NCBI RefSeq assembly: GCF_024166365.1
Contig: NC_064819.1
Span: forward strand, 152,340,293-152,404,292
Direction: 5' to 3'
Length of the DNA: 64,000 nt
DNA from: Elephas maximus indicus
Taxonomy: Eukaryota > Chordata > Mammalia > Proboscidea > Elephantidae
A program made the position numbers and the translations under genes. Below, piece by piece: positions 45,171 through 58,056 of this stretch (position 1 is the first letter of the stretch; each line of letters starts with the position of its first letter). The notes under the pieces were generated by a model that was not told the DNA's origin, did no database searches, and saw only the letters and a program-made list of their open reading frames with translations.

Positions 45171-48100
45171 AGTGAGATTTCACTGATGCTCAGTGCTGTT
45201 TTAATGTCTGGTAGGCTTCAGCAATTTAAAACAGTCTTTTTTCTCTCCTGGCAAACGGTTTATCTTATTTTCAAACTTGAAAAAGAAAAACAAATCTTGG
45301 CATAGGATTCTGCATGTATATAAAATGTACAAAAAACTTGCTGTTCTCTAAAGGTTTCTACATTTAGAAGTATCTGACTCCCTGATGTTTGAGAGACTAG
45401 AATTTAGCAATTCACAATCCTGAAGATTGCATTTGGAGCTAGATTAAATTTCTTATTTAGTTTCTCCTTCCTTTGCCCCCTCTTAGGTTTTTGCTCTAGT
45501 CTTGTCCCTGTGAGGACAATGGGAATGTTTCCTAGTGCGAATAAAGAACAAAAACCCAAATTACATGGGGTGGGGGGTGTGGGGAGAACCTCACATCCTT
45601 GGACTTTCATTATTCAACTTCTCTAATCAAGCCTACAGAGGGTCTATTCTGAATAAGGCAGCTATGGTTACCTAAAAAAAAAAAAAAACAAACCCACTGC
45701 TGTCAAGTTGGAGTAGGAAGGCAATTATTTTATGGGCTATACGCTATACTATTTGAAACTAAGTCTGAGAGTAAATAAGGTAGGTGGTTCTTCATCTTTC
45801 CTCTATAAAGTATCTAGCACAATCTTGATGCTTAGTAAAAATAATATATCATTTAAGTGGTGTGTTTTGGCATGAATGCTTTTAAATTGTCAGTGTTTTA
45901 TAGAATATTCTCATGCTAATGTCCCTCCTTCTAAATTTGACTAAGTCAATTCAACTCCAGGACTATCTAAAATCAACATGAGCCTTAGAAGAAAATGCCA
46001 TGCTGTGCCTTTGCCAACTTTTAGGCAAGTACATCTGCAACCCTGAGCTCCTGCTGCTTCCACTGTTGTAGACTGTTATGCCAATAGCACACTTGTAACT
46101 TGAAGGTTTGCAATAGTTAAATGACAACACGGGAAGGATGTTTGTTTTGGGGGTTTATTCAAAATTGGAGAACACTATGGAATGCTGGTAAGAAATATGC
46201 TGAGAAGACTACATCGTCTGCTTTTTTCTTTTTTGCCAGGTACCAGCTGCCACAGAAGACACGAGTGGATCACCTCCTGGTACCATTCTGTGCCCAGAGG
46301 CTCCAAATTATCACTGCTTTAACTGTCTTGCCACCAGAGTTCAGATGTTACCACTATCATTTCCATTTTTGCTTTCCGAATATTCCAAGGACAACAACCT
46401 TTCAAACCCTACCATCTAATTGGTGCTAAATTTACATACAGTCATGCTTCCTCCACTGTGGTGTAAGATGGATATTCTAGTCTTTTTCTGTCCTCAGCGG
46501 AGTTTTACTATCCTACATCCTGGAGTTTCACTAGGAGATGAATGCTGTGTAGCCCCACTTCAGAGCCTGCTTATGGTAGAGCAAACGGCTGAATTTAACC
46601 CCAATTAACCATGAAGTATGAACTCTGAGTTAAACAGGCAATGGTGAAGCAAGTCGGAAGAAGTCACAGAATGAACATCTGGGACTTTTTTTTTTTTTTC
46701 CAAATCTAATACGATAAAGGAAAAGTAGCACATTCTTAGTTATACTTCCTTTTGCTAGTTTGGTTTTTTAGCAACTTTTTTTTTTTCTTAAATAAGTTTT
46801 TAGAAATCAAAATCCAACAGTGAGGACAATTATGTTAATAATGCCAGGAAATTTGTTTGCTTTGTTAAATTGAGCTTCAAAAGCACTTCAATTGAACACA
46901 CATTTGTGATTGCAAGTAATGCCTACTCTTATATCCATTTAAAATGTTTACTTTATTACAGCTTATTATAAATGTGAAGTCTGAAATGCTGCACCATGGC
47001 TGCTCAATTTCCAGGCCACAATTTTATGATAATCACATGAAATGTATTCATCTGTCAAGAGAACTGCCTAACAATGCCCCAAATGGGTTGTTAGAAGCTC
47101 TGTCTCTCTGATAACCACAGAGCTTTGTGCTTCATGACATTAAGAAACTGCTACAAGCAGAGAGCTCTTTGAGAATTTTGACTTACTTTATAAAATGTAC
47201 TATTTTGCTACACTGGGCTCAGTTTTAATTACTACCATCTCAGAACACAGGTGAGTTCCTGCAAAACACAAACAACTGACCCTAGATACCCAAACATACT
47301 GACAGGATAAAACGAATTCTGCTACTTTATTATGTGGTTGAATTCTCTTTCAAGGAAGCCTTCAAGTACAGAGAGGGGCTAAGACTAAAGAATCCCCCAT
47401 GTACTTGATATTTTCTACTGCATGCAGTTCTAGGAAGGTACCTGGAAGATACTGCCAATGCCTCTGTCACCCTGGCATCTCACAAAGGAGTAAAGGAGCC
47501 CTTATAATATATATACCTATGTGTATTATTTTATAGTATACATAGATCCAATAACCAGAAATGGGTAATGGCTCAAGGGTGTCCTCCTCTCCTAAGTGTT
47601 GGTTTCTCTGTAGCACTCATGGTCTCCCCACTTTTGTGACAAGTAGCACATATAACAGTGTCCAGTGTAGGGGCTGAGATCCTGAACAGTATTTTCTCAA
47701 CTCAACATTTTTTTTGAGGCTCTACTAACTGGCTACATGCCAAGTGCCTATAGGCTCGTTATTTCATTCACAGGCTCTGTTTGTAGGGAGTGGACCGTCT
47801 ACTTGTTTTGGTCGAGCATCTACTGTCAGGAACCAGGATCATATGGTAGTAAGCCATATATATATTTTGCTTGATGCTTTTTTTTAACTCCTAGGACCAC
47901 CTCTCTAAATTGATAAAAGAGATCAATGAGGTTCACAGAAAGTCTATAAATTCTCTTTTGGGATAGAGCTAGAACCAACATCTAGACTTCTAGCATTGCA
48001 GTCCAGTGCACTGACAATCCCTCAGTAAGCCAAAGGAATAACTTCGCAGGCCAAATTTTTACTTGCAGTGAACAGTCATACAAGTTTCACCAAAGAGGAG

Positions 48101-48330
48101 AAAAAAGTTTGACTCAGTTTATATAATGTAAGAAAAAGAGTTTACATCCCAACTCACTACAGACAGACACACATACACATTGTATGTGAACCCTAAAACT
48201 GAGATGTTTGGGATGACTGAAATGGGTGAGTTCAGGCCTAAATTAAAACTCTAGTTTGTATCAAACTGCAATTTGGCCCACTGTCTTTGCTCCTGCTTTT
48301 CTACCAAGACAATTTAGCTTCTTATAAAAG
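45171..48330 (-). other. RNGTT: RNGTT intron, unassigned
   Basis: A short AfroSINE tail remnant with A15 lies at about 45674-45712. The remaining 3 kb, including the 100-codon frame at 46121-46429, has no match I recognise and no splice support. The part at 46980-47240 is unbroken by repeats. Confidence 0.45.
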
Positions 48331-48336
48331 TTTAAC

Positions 48337-48997
48337 TGTTTGTAACACGAAAGGAGCATGAGTCATGACTTTTAGCTTGTGCTAGGAACTGTCTGTTAAA
48401 AGATGTTTGTCAAGAATGTTTGTGTACCTTATCCTAGGGAGAATACTTTTAGTCAACATGTTCCAGGAGGTTAGGAAATTGAATTCATAATGTTAAGTAA
48501 AGATGAAATCCTGTTAATTGTCTCATAACTCTGTAACCAAGATGAGTCTTAGTTTTAATTTCTGACTCCCTTCAAGTCAAACTTTATTTTATTCATACAC
48601 TGAGACCTTCGCCCCATCTTTGCTGGCTCTTTGTAAATCTATCAAAGTATGGCTTATTACTTTAAGATAAGAAGGAGAGGCAAACACGCAGTTGATACAG
48701 AAAGTTGACTCAACTGGTCCCCAGGATGTTAACAGACTTACTGATGTTAAGAATGTTTGAGAAAGATTTTATTTTAACTACCTCCTTGTAACTTTTACCA
48801 CGTATCCCCCGTGCCTGTGAGCACAACCCTTTATTTGCCTCACCTGATACAAACTTGTCTCTCTTCTTTCAATCTGGAATACTGTAGCATTATGCCTGGG
48901 TGCTTGTGGGTCTCCTGTTCTGTGAAACTTTTTCGACAATAAAACTCTCGTATTCACTTCTAATAGAATGTCAGGCTGGTGCTTCGCTATGACAACA
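48337..48997 (+). mobile_element. Candidate ERV solo LTR
   Basis: The segment starts TGTTTGTAACACG and ends ATGACAACA, giving TG...CA ends with a short inverted repeat (TGTTTGT/ACAACA). It contains a poly(A) signal AATAAA at 48938-48943 followed by a CT/GT-rich stretch, the usual R-U5 layout. It is free of other repeats. I see no matching target-site duplication, so this is a moderate call. Confidence 0.4.
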
Positions 48998-48999
48998 TG

Positions 49000-49555
49000 C
49001 ACAGTTTTCATAAAACAACTTATTTCCTTACTTTGTGCAACACACTTTACTATTTTCTCTTTTATTTCCTCATGATGAACACAAACATGAAAACCAGCTA
49101 AGATCCACTAATATGATTTCAAAACCAACCGCCAAATTTGGAAAAATCCTTACAGAGTATACAAAGAGAACAATGGATCAATTTCAAGTAACTAGCAAAT
49201 AAGTTGGGGGTAGAGGGAACCATTTTACCTTTTCAAGTCTTGAATTGTACACATATTAAAAAAAAAAAAAAAACGGAGGTGGGCAACTCTTAGGACGTGA
49301 GCAATCCTGCTCAGGATGCCAAGCTAGACCCTGCCTCGTAACTCCTGACCTTCCTTTCCTACATGTCGCCTCTGTTAAAGCTGTGACTGCACTGTGAAGA
49401 AGCTGCTCTTGCCTGGCAATCACTCTTATCCATCTATTCTGTAGTCTCTTTGGCACCACACTTGACTTTAATTTCGAATTTTCCAATGGTGTTTTTCTCC
49501 AGAGAACTGAGCCTGTTTGTCAGCAGCTGATAAGCCCCATGATATATTGTTTTTG
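49000..49555 (-). other. RNGTT: RNGTT intron, unassigned
   Basis: An A15 run lies near 49258. No gene or young repeat. Confidence 0.5.
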
Positions 49556-49559
49556 AGTA

Positions 49560-50080
49560 AAATTCTTTCCTTCATTTACACTCTCCTCCATTAGATAGTA
49601 AGCTCCTTGAGGACAGGGCCCTTCTTTTTTCACCATTGGTTCTCCACTGCATAATCGGTGCTCAGTAAATGTGCCGGGGAAAAAAACTGTTGATGAACAT
49701 TACACAAAGAAATTATAAAAATGACATCAGATTTCAAAACATTCCAGTCACTATGAAATGACTTTCAACCCTTCGACTGGCCAGGCTTTCTTGCTCCAGG
49801 TCTTTGTACTTGTTCTTGCCTCTGAATGGCATATTATCCTCTCCTCTCTGGCTAACCGTTTCTCTTTTACCAGGATCACACTCTCTGAGAAGCCTTCTCT
49901 GACCCCACAGGTTCTTGTGTCTCATTGATACGCCCCACAGTACCTTAGTCTTTCCTTATCTTAGAAAGACAGCTTGTTTGCATTCTCTAGATCTCCTACT
50001 TGACAATAAGTTCGATCAGGATGGAACTTTAACACAGTGCCTAGCACACAGTATGGGCTCCATTAACATTTTCGCATGCA
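49560..50080 (+). repeat. L2 LINE 3' ends (two adjacent pieces)
   Basis: Both pieces (about 49560-49675 and 49790-50080) show L2 3' words: 'gtaagctccttgaggacagg', 'gtgctcagtaaatgtg', 'gaagccttctctgaccccac' and 'cagtgcctagcacacagtat'. Confidence 0.65.
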
Positions 50081-50140
50081 TGCATGAATGGAAGTTACAC
50101 ACTTCTGGGCAGAAAACAAAACCAGACCCAAACAGAATAA

Positions 50141-50363
50141 AACCAAAAAAACCAAAACCATTGCTATCTACTTGATTTTGACTAATAGGTCAGAGTAGAA
50201 CCTACAGGATGGAGTAGAACTACCCCATAGAGCTTCCAAGGCTATAATCTTTTTAAGAACAGACTGCCACATCTTTTTCCCATGGAGCAGCTGATGGGTT
50301 CGAACCACCAACCTTTTGGTTAGCATTCGAGCACTTAACCACTGTGCCACCAGGGCTCCTTAG
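50141..50363 (-). mobile_element. AfroSINE with long linker, minus strand, 10-bp target-site duplication
   Basis: A 223-bp complete copy read on the minus strand: head ('ggagccctggtggcacagtg' complement), B-box region, linker, body and an A/C-rich tail complement on the left. The direct repeat AACAGAATAA lies at 50131-50140 and 50364-50373. Confidence 0.92.
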
Positions 50364-50391
50364 AACAGAATAAGCCCAACCTATCAGGCCT

Positions 50392-51188
50392 GGAAAAAAA
50401 CTCATTAACAACCTGCGTTATGCAGATGATACAACCTTGCTTGCTGAAAGTGAAGGGGACTTGAAGCACTTATTTTTGAACATCAAAGACCACAGCCTTC
50501 TGCATGGATTGTGCCTCAACATAAAAAATATATATATCCTCACAACTGGACAAATAAGCAACATCATGATAAATGGAAAAGACTGAGGTTGTCAAGGATT
50601 TCATTTTATTTGGATCCACAATCAACGCCCATGGAAGCAGCAGTCAAGAAATCAAAAGACGCATTGCATTTGGCAAATCTGCTGCCAAAAAAACCCCAAA
50701 CCCATTGCTGTCGAGTCAATTTCTATTCATAGCAATGCTATAGAACTGCCTCATAGAGTTTTCAAGGAGTGCCTGGCAGAATTGAACTGCTGACCTTTTG
50801 GTTACCAGCCATAGCTCTTAACCACTACACCACCAGGGTTTCCATTGAATATACCATGGACTGTCAAAAGAACGAACAAATCTGTCTTGGAAGATGTACA
50901 ACCAGAATGCTCCTCAGAAGCAAGGGTGGCAAAACTACATCTCAAATACGTTGGACATGTTGTCAGGAGGGACCAGTCCCTGCAGAAGAACATGATGCTT
51001 GGTAAAGTTGAGTGTCAGCGAAAAAAAGGAAGGCCCTCAACGAGACGGATTGAGGCAGTGACTACAACAATAGGCTCAAGCATAACAATGATTATGAGGA
51101 TGGTGCAGGACCAGGCAGTGTTTTGTTCTGTTGTACACATGGTTGCTGTGAGTCAGAACAGCTTCAATGGCACCTATCAACAAGAACA
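50392..51188 (+). mobile_element. RTE LINE 3' fragment interrupted by an AfroSINE
   Basis: Starts in the RT domain with an intact YADD box at 50419-50430 and runs to the 3' tail ('gagtcagaacagcttcaatg', then 'gcacctatcaaca'). A minus-strand AfroSINE at about 50685-50846 splits it. Compared with 41983-45158, about 190 bp of RTE sequence is missing at the SINE site. Frames are broken. Confidence 0.9.
50685..50846 (-). mobile_element. AfroSINE inside RTE
   Basis: A full minus-strand copy: tail complement ('ttgctgtcgagtcaatttct'), body, B-box region ('gaccttttggttaccagcc') and head ending 'caccagggtttcc'. No target-site duplication is seen, consistent with the deletion of host RTE sequence at the site. 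Confidence 0.9.
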
Positions 51189-51537
51189 ATGACCAAGTCA
51201 TATAGGTAATTAGTAGTTAGACCAACCACACCTTTGTGAGTAAAATTCCTTTAAAACCTCACTGCCATGTAAAATTATGCTTCTCTCATCTCTGCTAGAT
51301 TCCTAGGAAAAGAGGAAATATGATGTTAGGAAGGGGGGGACAGGGAGGAGAAAGCAAGCAAGTAAACTATCTACCATATTTTTTTTATCAGATGGAAAAC
51401 AAACACACAAAAAAATAGTTAAGGCATCCTATTGCATCATATTCACTACATACCAGAATTTTCTTCTTCCAACCCAACATTAATCAGTATTATTCAGAGA
51501 AGGGAAAAAAGATAGTTGCGTTATTCTCTTTTGCATC
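51189..51537 (-). other. RNGTT: RNGTT intron between RTE fragment and L1
   Basis: About 350 bp of A+T-rich intron; nothing recognised. Confidence 0.5.
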
Positions 51538-51552
51538 AAGCATCCAATCAGG

Positions 51553-52814
51553 GAAACGGGGCCAAGATGGCAGAATAGACAGACACTTGAAGCGAGCCCT
51601 CTTCCAACAAAGACCCGAAAAAAACAAGTGAAACGAGTATATTTATGACAAGTTAGGAGCCCTGAACATCAAAGGCCAGGTTAGAAACAACAAATTAAGG
51701 GGCAGAGGGAGGAAGATACGGTTCAGAAGCGGAGAGGAGTTACAAGACCTGAAACGCCAGGAGCCCTCAGGCACCATTCCCGGAAGCAGCTGAAGCGGGC
51801 TGATGATAGCGTTTGGCCGCAGTTTCCTCAGGGAGAAGCAGCCAGCCACACAGCCTACTTGCGCCTCCGGAACCAGAGAAGCACGGGGCTCTCAGCAAAA
51901 GCTAAGTACCTGCGTATATTTTACCGCACCCCCACTCTCAAGCTGGCTTCAGCAGCTGTTGATTTCCCTGGGCCTAAGATAGGCCCTGTTGAGCACCTAG
52001 AGCTATCCTCCAGCCTGGAGAAGGAATAAATTTGCAATTGGGGGAAAAGATAATTTGCCAGCTCCACTAGCTGGGGTAGCTCAGAACAGATGCAGCTCCT
52101 GCCTAGGCATAAACAGTCCAGGGCCTTTGAGTACCTTTCCCCTCTGCATGGACCTGTGTGGGCCTGTTTCAGGAGAAAAGGCCCTTGTTGGCAGACTACA
52201 ACTATTTCACCTGTGCAGTGGAGAGGTGCGTGTTTGATGTTTGACATGACTTTGCCTGTTAAACAGGGTTGTCACCTACCCACGTCAGGGGCCTAAGGAC
52301 CAGTGGCTCCACTCAGGTCACCCAGCCGCCCGTGACACGGTCCAAAGGACAACTGGTACCTCTCAGTCCTTACAACCAAAAACATTGGGTGCCCATGGTC
52401 CGTCTGCAGAACCCACCCACCTGTATGCTCTAGGGAACAGAGACTTGTTTTCCTCAGAGACACCTGGGGGACAATTCTCAGCCCCCTGCCTTGTTCAGAG
52501 CGTGACCCCCTGCTGCAACCAGATACCCGTACCTACACCAATCACCCCTGCCCCTCTAAGACTGTAGGACAGAGCCTGTACCACACACTTGATGATCACC
52601 TACCTAGACACCTGAGCTAAATTCACACAAGAAAAGTGAATGGACTCCTAGACTGATATGACTGATAACAGCTCTAGCCATCTGGTGTCAGAGCTCCAAA
52701 GGTGAAAATAATCAAGCTAGCTCACTCAGGCAACCCATTTGGGCATATCAAAACCAAACAAAGCAAGAAGCTATGCTACAGTAAGCAAACATAAATTACT
52801 ACAATAACTTATAG
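51553..52814 (+). promoter_or_regulatory. L1 5' UTR with internal promoter and YY1-like site
   Basis: A 1.26-kb leader, more GC-rich than the flanks. Ten bases in, a CCAAGATGGC motif (51562-51571) matches the YY1 site at the start of human L1 5' UTRs, which positions transcription initiation at the element's first base. Other promoter elements are not visible by eye. Confidence 0.7.
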
Positions 52815-53954
52815 ATGGCTTGGAGAAAACAGTCAATATCAAGTCACATAAAGAAACAGACCATGATCACCTCAACAAGCTCTTACAACAAAGAATCAAG
52901 GGGTGTTCTAGATGAAAGTGCCCTCCTGGAATTACCAGAGGCAGGATACAAAAGATTAATATACAGAACCCTCCAAGACATCAGAAAGGAAATCAGGCAA
53001 TACACGGCACAAGCCAAGGAACACACAGATAAAGCAGTTGAAGAAATTAAAAAGGTTATTCAGGAACATAATGAAAATTTAATAACCTGAAAGAATCCAT
53101 AGACAGACAACAATCAGAAATTCAGAAGATTAACAATAAAATTATAGAAGTAGACAACTCAACAGAAAGGCAGAGGAGCAGAATTTAGCAAGTGGAAGGC
53201 AGAATTCCTGAACTTGAAGATAAAGCACCTGGCACCAATATATTTGAAGAAAAATCAGGTAAAAGAATTAAAAAAAAAATGAAGAAACCTTAAGAATCAC
53301 GTGGGACTTTATCAACAGAAATAACCTATGAGTGATTGGAGTACCAGAACAGGGAGGGATAACAGAAAATACAGAGAGAGAATTGTTGGCTGATATCGTG
53401 AAAGATGAGAAGATATCTATCCAAGATGCTCATCGAACTCCACATAAGGTAGATGTTAAAAGTTACCAAGACATAGTATAATCAAACTTGCCAAACTCAA
53501 AGATAAAGAGAGAATTTTAAGAGCAGCTAGGGATAAACGAAAAGTCACCTACAAAGGAGAGTCAATAAGAATAAGCTCACACTACGTAGCAGAAACTATG
53601 CAGGCAAAAAGGCAATGGGACAACTTATATAAAAAATTGAAGGAAAAAAATTGCCAACCAACAATCCTATATCCAGCAAAAATGTCTCTCAAATATGAAA
53701 GTGAAATCAGGACATTTCAAGATAAACAGAAGTTTAGGGAATTTGTAAAAACCCAAACCAAAACTACAAGAAATACTAAAGGGAGTTCTTTGGTTAGAAA
53801 ATCAATAATATCAGGTATCGACCCAAGACTAGAACACTGGGCAGAGCAATCAGATGTCAACCTAGACAGGGAAATCACAAAAATAAATCAAGATAAAAAA
53901 AACGCACAAAACCTGGAAACAGCAATGTTATTATGTAAGAGAAGACAACATTAA
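52815..53954 (+). pseudogene. L1 ORF1 (RNA-binding protein), broken
   Basis: ORF1 encodes the trimeric RNA-binding chaperone of the L1 particle. The start at 52815 opens an N-terminal region of 91 codons that leads into a coiled-coil segment (QDIRKEIRQY, EEIKKVIQE), then a stop at 53088. Downstream, in shifted frames, come the RRM-like block (the GVPE region near 53335-53350) and the C-terminal domain (YVAETMQAKRQWDN, with LYPAKMSLKYE at 53665-53700). A one-base shift near the C-terminus lengthens the last open stretch to 53954. The stop matching the family's usual end is at 53806-53808 in another frame. Confidence 0.85.
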
Positions 53955-54253
53955 AACAATAAACAGGGTCTAAGAAGTCATAGATCTTTCAGTATGGAGA
54001 GGAAGACAAGGCAATACAAAGATATAAAAGTTAGGTATACATTTAGAAAAACAGGGATAACTAATAAGGTAACCACAAAGGAGACAAACTATCCTACACA
54101 TCAAAATAAAATACAAGAAAAAAAGAGAGACTCAGTAGAAACAAAATTAATGACAACAAATATTAGGAAATGACAATACATAATCTACTCAGCACAAAAA
54201 AAATTTAAGTGGGAATAAGAACTGTCAACAACCCACAAAAAACAGACATCAAA

Positions 54254-57200
54254 ATGATAGCACTAAATTCATACCTATCCATAATTATGCTGAGTGTAAA
54301 TGGACTAAATGCACCAATAAAGAGACAGAGACTGGCAGAATGGATTAAAAAACATGATCCATCTATATGCTGCCTACAAGAGATACACCTTAGACTTAGA
54401 GACACAAACAAACTACAACTCAAAGGATGGGGGAAAAAAAAAATATATATCAAGCAAACAACAATCATAAAAGAACAGGAGTGGCAATATTAATTTCTAA
54501 CAAAATAGTTAAATCCATCAGAAAGGATAAGGAAGGACACTATATAATGATTAAAGGGACAATATACCAAGAAGATATAACTATATTAAATATTTATGCA
54601 CCCAATAACAAGGCTGCAAGATACATAAAAACAAACTCTATCAGCATTGAAAACTGAGATAGACAGCTCCACAATAATAGTAGGAGACTTCAACACACCA
54701 CTTTCAGTGAAGGACAGGACATCCAGAAAGAAGCTCAATAAAGACACGGAAGATCTAAATGCCAACAATCAACCAACTTGACCTCATAGACACATACAGA
54801 ACACTCCATCCAACAGCAACCAAGTATACTTTTTTAGACCACATATTAGGTCATAAAGCAAACCTTAGCAGAATCCAAAACATTGGTGAAATGTTACAAA
54901 GCATCATTTCTGACCATAAGGCCATAGAAGTGGAAATCAATAACAGGAAAAGCAGGGGAAGGAAATCAAACACATGGAAACTGAACAATACCCTACTCAA
55001 AAAAGACTGGATTATAGAAGACATTAACGATTGAATAAAGAAATTCATAGAATCCAGTGAGAATAAAAACACTTCCTCTCGCTAACTCTGGGACACAGAG
55101 AAAGCAGTGCTCAGAGGTCAATTTATATCAATAAATGCACACATACAAAAAGAATAAAGGGCCAAAATCAGAGAATTATCCCTATAACTTGGACAAATAG
55201 AAAGAGAGCAACGAAAGAAACCCTCAGGGACCAGAAGAAAACACATAATAAAAATCAGAACAGAACTAAATGAAACAGAAAAACAATTGAAAGAATTAAC
55301 AAGACCAAAAGCTGGTTCCTCGAAAAAAATCAACAAAATTGATAAACCATTGGCCAAACTGACAAAAGAAAAACAACAGAGGAAGCAAATAACCTGAATA
55401 AGAAATGAGATGGGTGATATTACAACAGACCCAACTGAAATTAAAAGAATCATGTCAGATTACTATGAAAAATTGTACTCTAACAAATTTGAAAGCCTAG
55501 AAGAAATGGACGAATTCCTAGAAACACATTACCTACCGAAACTTACACAAACAGAGGTAGAACAACTAAATAGACCCATAACAAAAGAAGAGGTTGAAAA
55601 GATAATCAAAAAACTCCCAACAACAAAAAAAAGCCCTGGTCCAGATGGCTTCACTGCAGAGTTCTACCAAACTTTCAGAGAAGAGCTAACACCACTACTA
55701 CTAAAGGTATTTCAGAGCGCAGAAAAGGACAGAATACTCCCAAACCCATTCTATGAAGCCAGCATATCCCTGATACCAAAACCAGGTAAAGACACTACAA
55801 AAAAAAAAAAAAAACTTACAGACCTATATCCCTCATGAACTTAGACGTGAAAATCCTCTACAAAATTCTAGCCAATAGAATTCAACAACATGTTAAAAAA
55901 ATAATTCACCATGACCAAGTGGGATTCATACCAGGTATGCAGGGATGGTGCAACATTAGAAAAACAATTAATGTAACCCCATCATAGAAATAAAACAAAA
56001 GACAACAATCGCAAGATTTTATCAATTGATGTAGAAAAGGCATTTGACAAAGTTCAACACCCATTCATGATAACAACTCTCAGCAAAATAGGAATAGAAG
56101 GAAAATTCCTCGACATAATAAACGGCATTTACACAAAGCCAACAGCCAACATCACCCTAAATGGAGACAGCCTGAAAGCATTCCCCTTTAGATCAAGAAC
56201 CAGACAAGGATGCCATTTCTCACCATTCTTATTCAACACCGTGCTGGGGGTCCTAGCCAGAGCAATTAGGCTAGATAAAGAAATAAAGGGCATCCAGATT
56301 GGCAAGGAAGAAGTGAAAGTATCTTTATTTAGAGATGACATGATCTTATACACTGAAAATCCTAAAGAATCCTCAAGAAAATTACTGAAACTAATAGAAG
56401 AGTTCAGCAGAGTATCAGGAAATAAGATAAACATACAAAAATGAGTTGGATTCCTCTACACCAACAACAAGAACATCGATGAGGAAATCACCAAATTGAT
56501 ACCATTTATAGTGTCCCCAAGAAGATAAAATACTTAGGAATAAGCCTTACCAGAGATGTAAAAGACTTATACAAAGAAAACTACAAAACACTTCTGCAAG
56601 AAACCAAAAGAGGCCTACATAAGTGGAAAAACATGCCTTGCTCATCGATAGGAAAACTTAACATTGTAAAAATGTCTATTCTACCAAAAGCGATCTATAG
56701 ATTTAATGCAATTCTGATCCAAATTCCAATGACATTTTTTATTGAGATGGACAAACAAATCACCAACTTCATATGGAAGGGAAAGAGGCCCCGGATAAGT
56801 AAAGCATTACTGAAAAAGAACATAGTGGGGGCGGAGGGTCTCAATCCGCCTGATTTTTGAACCTATTATACTGCCACAGTAGTCACAACAGTCTGGTACT
56901 GGTACAACAACAGATACACAGACCAATGGAACAGAATTGAAAATCCAGACATAAATCCATCCACATATGAGCAGTTGATATTTGACAAAGGCCCCAAATT
57001 AGTTAAATGGGGAAAAGACAGTCTTTTTAACAAATGGTGCTGGCATAACTGGATATCCAACTGCAAAAAATGAAACAAGACCCATACCTCACACCATGCC
57101 CAAAAACTAACTCAAAATGGATCAAAGACCTAAATATAAAATGATAAAGATCATGGAAGAAAAAACTGGGACAACGTTAGGAGCCCTAATACATGGCATA

Positions 57201-58056
57201 AACATTACTAACAATGCAGAAGAAAAACAAGATAACTGGGAGCTCCTAAAAAACAAACACCTATGCTCATCCAAAGACTTAACCAAAAGAGTAAAAAGAT
57301 TACCCTACAGGCTGGGAAAACATTTTTAGCTATGACATTTCCAATCAGTGCCTGATCTCTAAGATCTACATGATACTGCAGAAACTCAACTACAAAAAGA
57401 CAAATAACCCAATTAAAAAATGGGCAAAAGATATGAACAGATACCTCACTAAAGAAGACATTCGGGTAGCTAACAGATACATGAGGACATGCTCATGATC
57501 ATTAGCCATTACAGAAATGCAAATCAAAACTAAAATGAGATTCCATTTCACACCAACAAGGCAGGCAGTAATCCAAAAAACACAAAATATTAAATGTTGG
57601 AGAGGTTGTGGAGAGACTGGAACACTTATACACTGCTGGTGGGAACGTCAAATGGTACAACCACTTTGGAAATTGATTTGGTACTTCCTTAAAAAGCTAG
57701 AAATAGAACTACCATAAGATCCAGCAACCCCACTCCTTGGACTATATCCTGGAGAAATAAGAGCCTTTACACGAACAGATATATGCACACCCATGTTCAC
57801 TGCAGCACTGTTTACAATAGCAAAAAGGTGGAAGTGACCAAGGTGCCCATCAACAGATGAATGGATAAATAAATTATGGTATATTCACACAATGGAATAC
57901 TACGCATCGATAAAGAACAGTGATGAATCTGTGAAACATTTCATAACATGGAGGAATCTCGAAGGCATTATGCTGAGTGAAATTAGTCAGTTGGGAAAGG
58001 ACAAATATTTTAAGAACTCGAGAAATCGTTTAAACAGAGAAGAAAAGATTCTTTGA
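54254..58056 (+). pseudogene. L1 ORF2 (endonuclease/reverse transcriptase), broken
   Basis: ORF2 normally supplies the nicking endonuclease and RT for target-primed reverse transcription. The endonuclease N-terminus is clear (NGLNAPIKRQRLAEWI, then CCLQEIHLR with its catalytic Glu, about 54300-54400), as is the DHKAIE block near 54916. RT blocks include [14 protein letters not shown] (about 55630-55670), [10 protein letters not shown] (about 55770-55795) and [12 protein letters not shown] (about 56203-56235). The active-site box reads FRDD at 56328-56339 where FADD is usual. The C-terminal cysteine-rich region is partly visible (KCWRGCGETGTLIHCWW, about 57590-57645). Frameshifts and stops split the ORF into at least eight pieces. 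Confidence 0.88.

Noticed and set aside
46121..46608. Two consecutive plus-strand frames of 102 and 62 codons
   Set aside because: No recognisable domain, no splice or promoter context, and composition typical of intron. Without a search I cannot support a gene.
54205..57078. Several 60-111 codon frames on the minus strand
   Set aside because: All are antisense shadows of the L1 ORF2.
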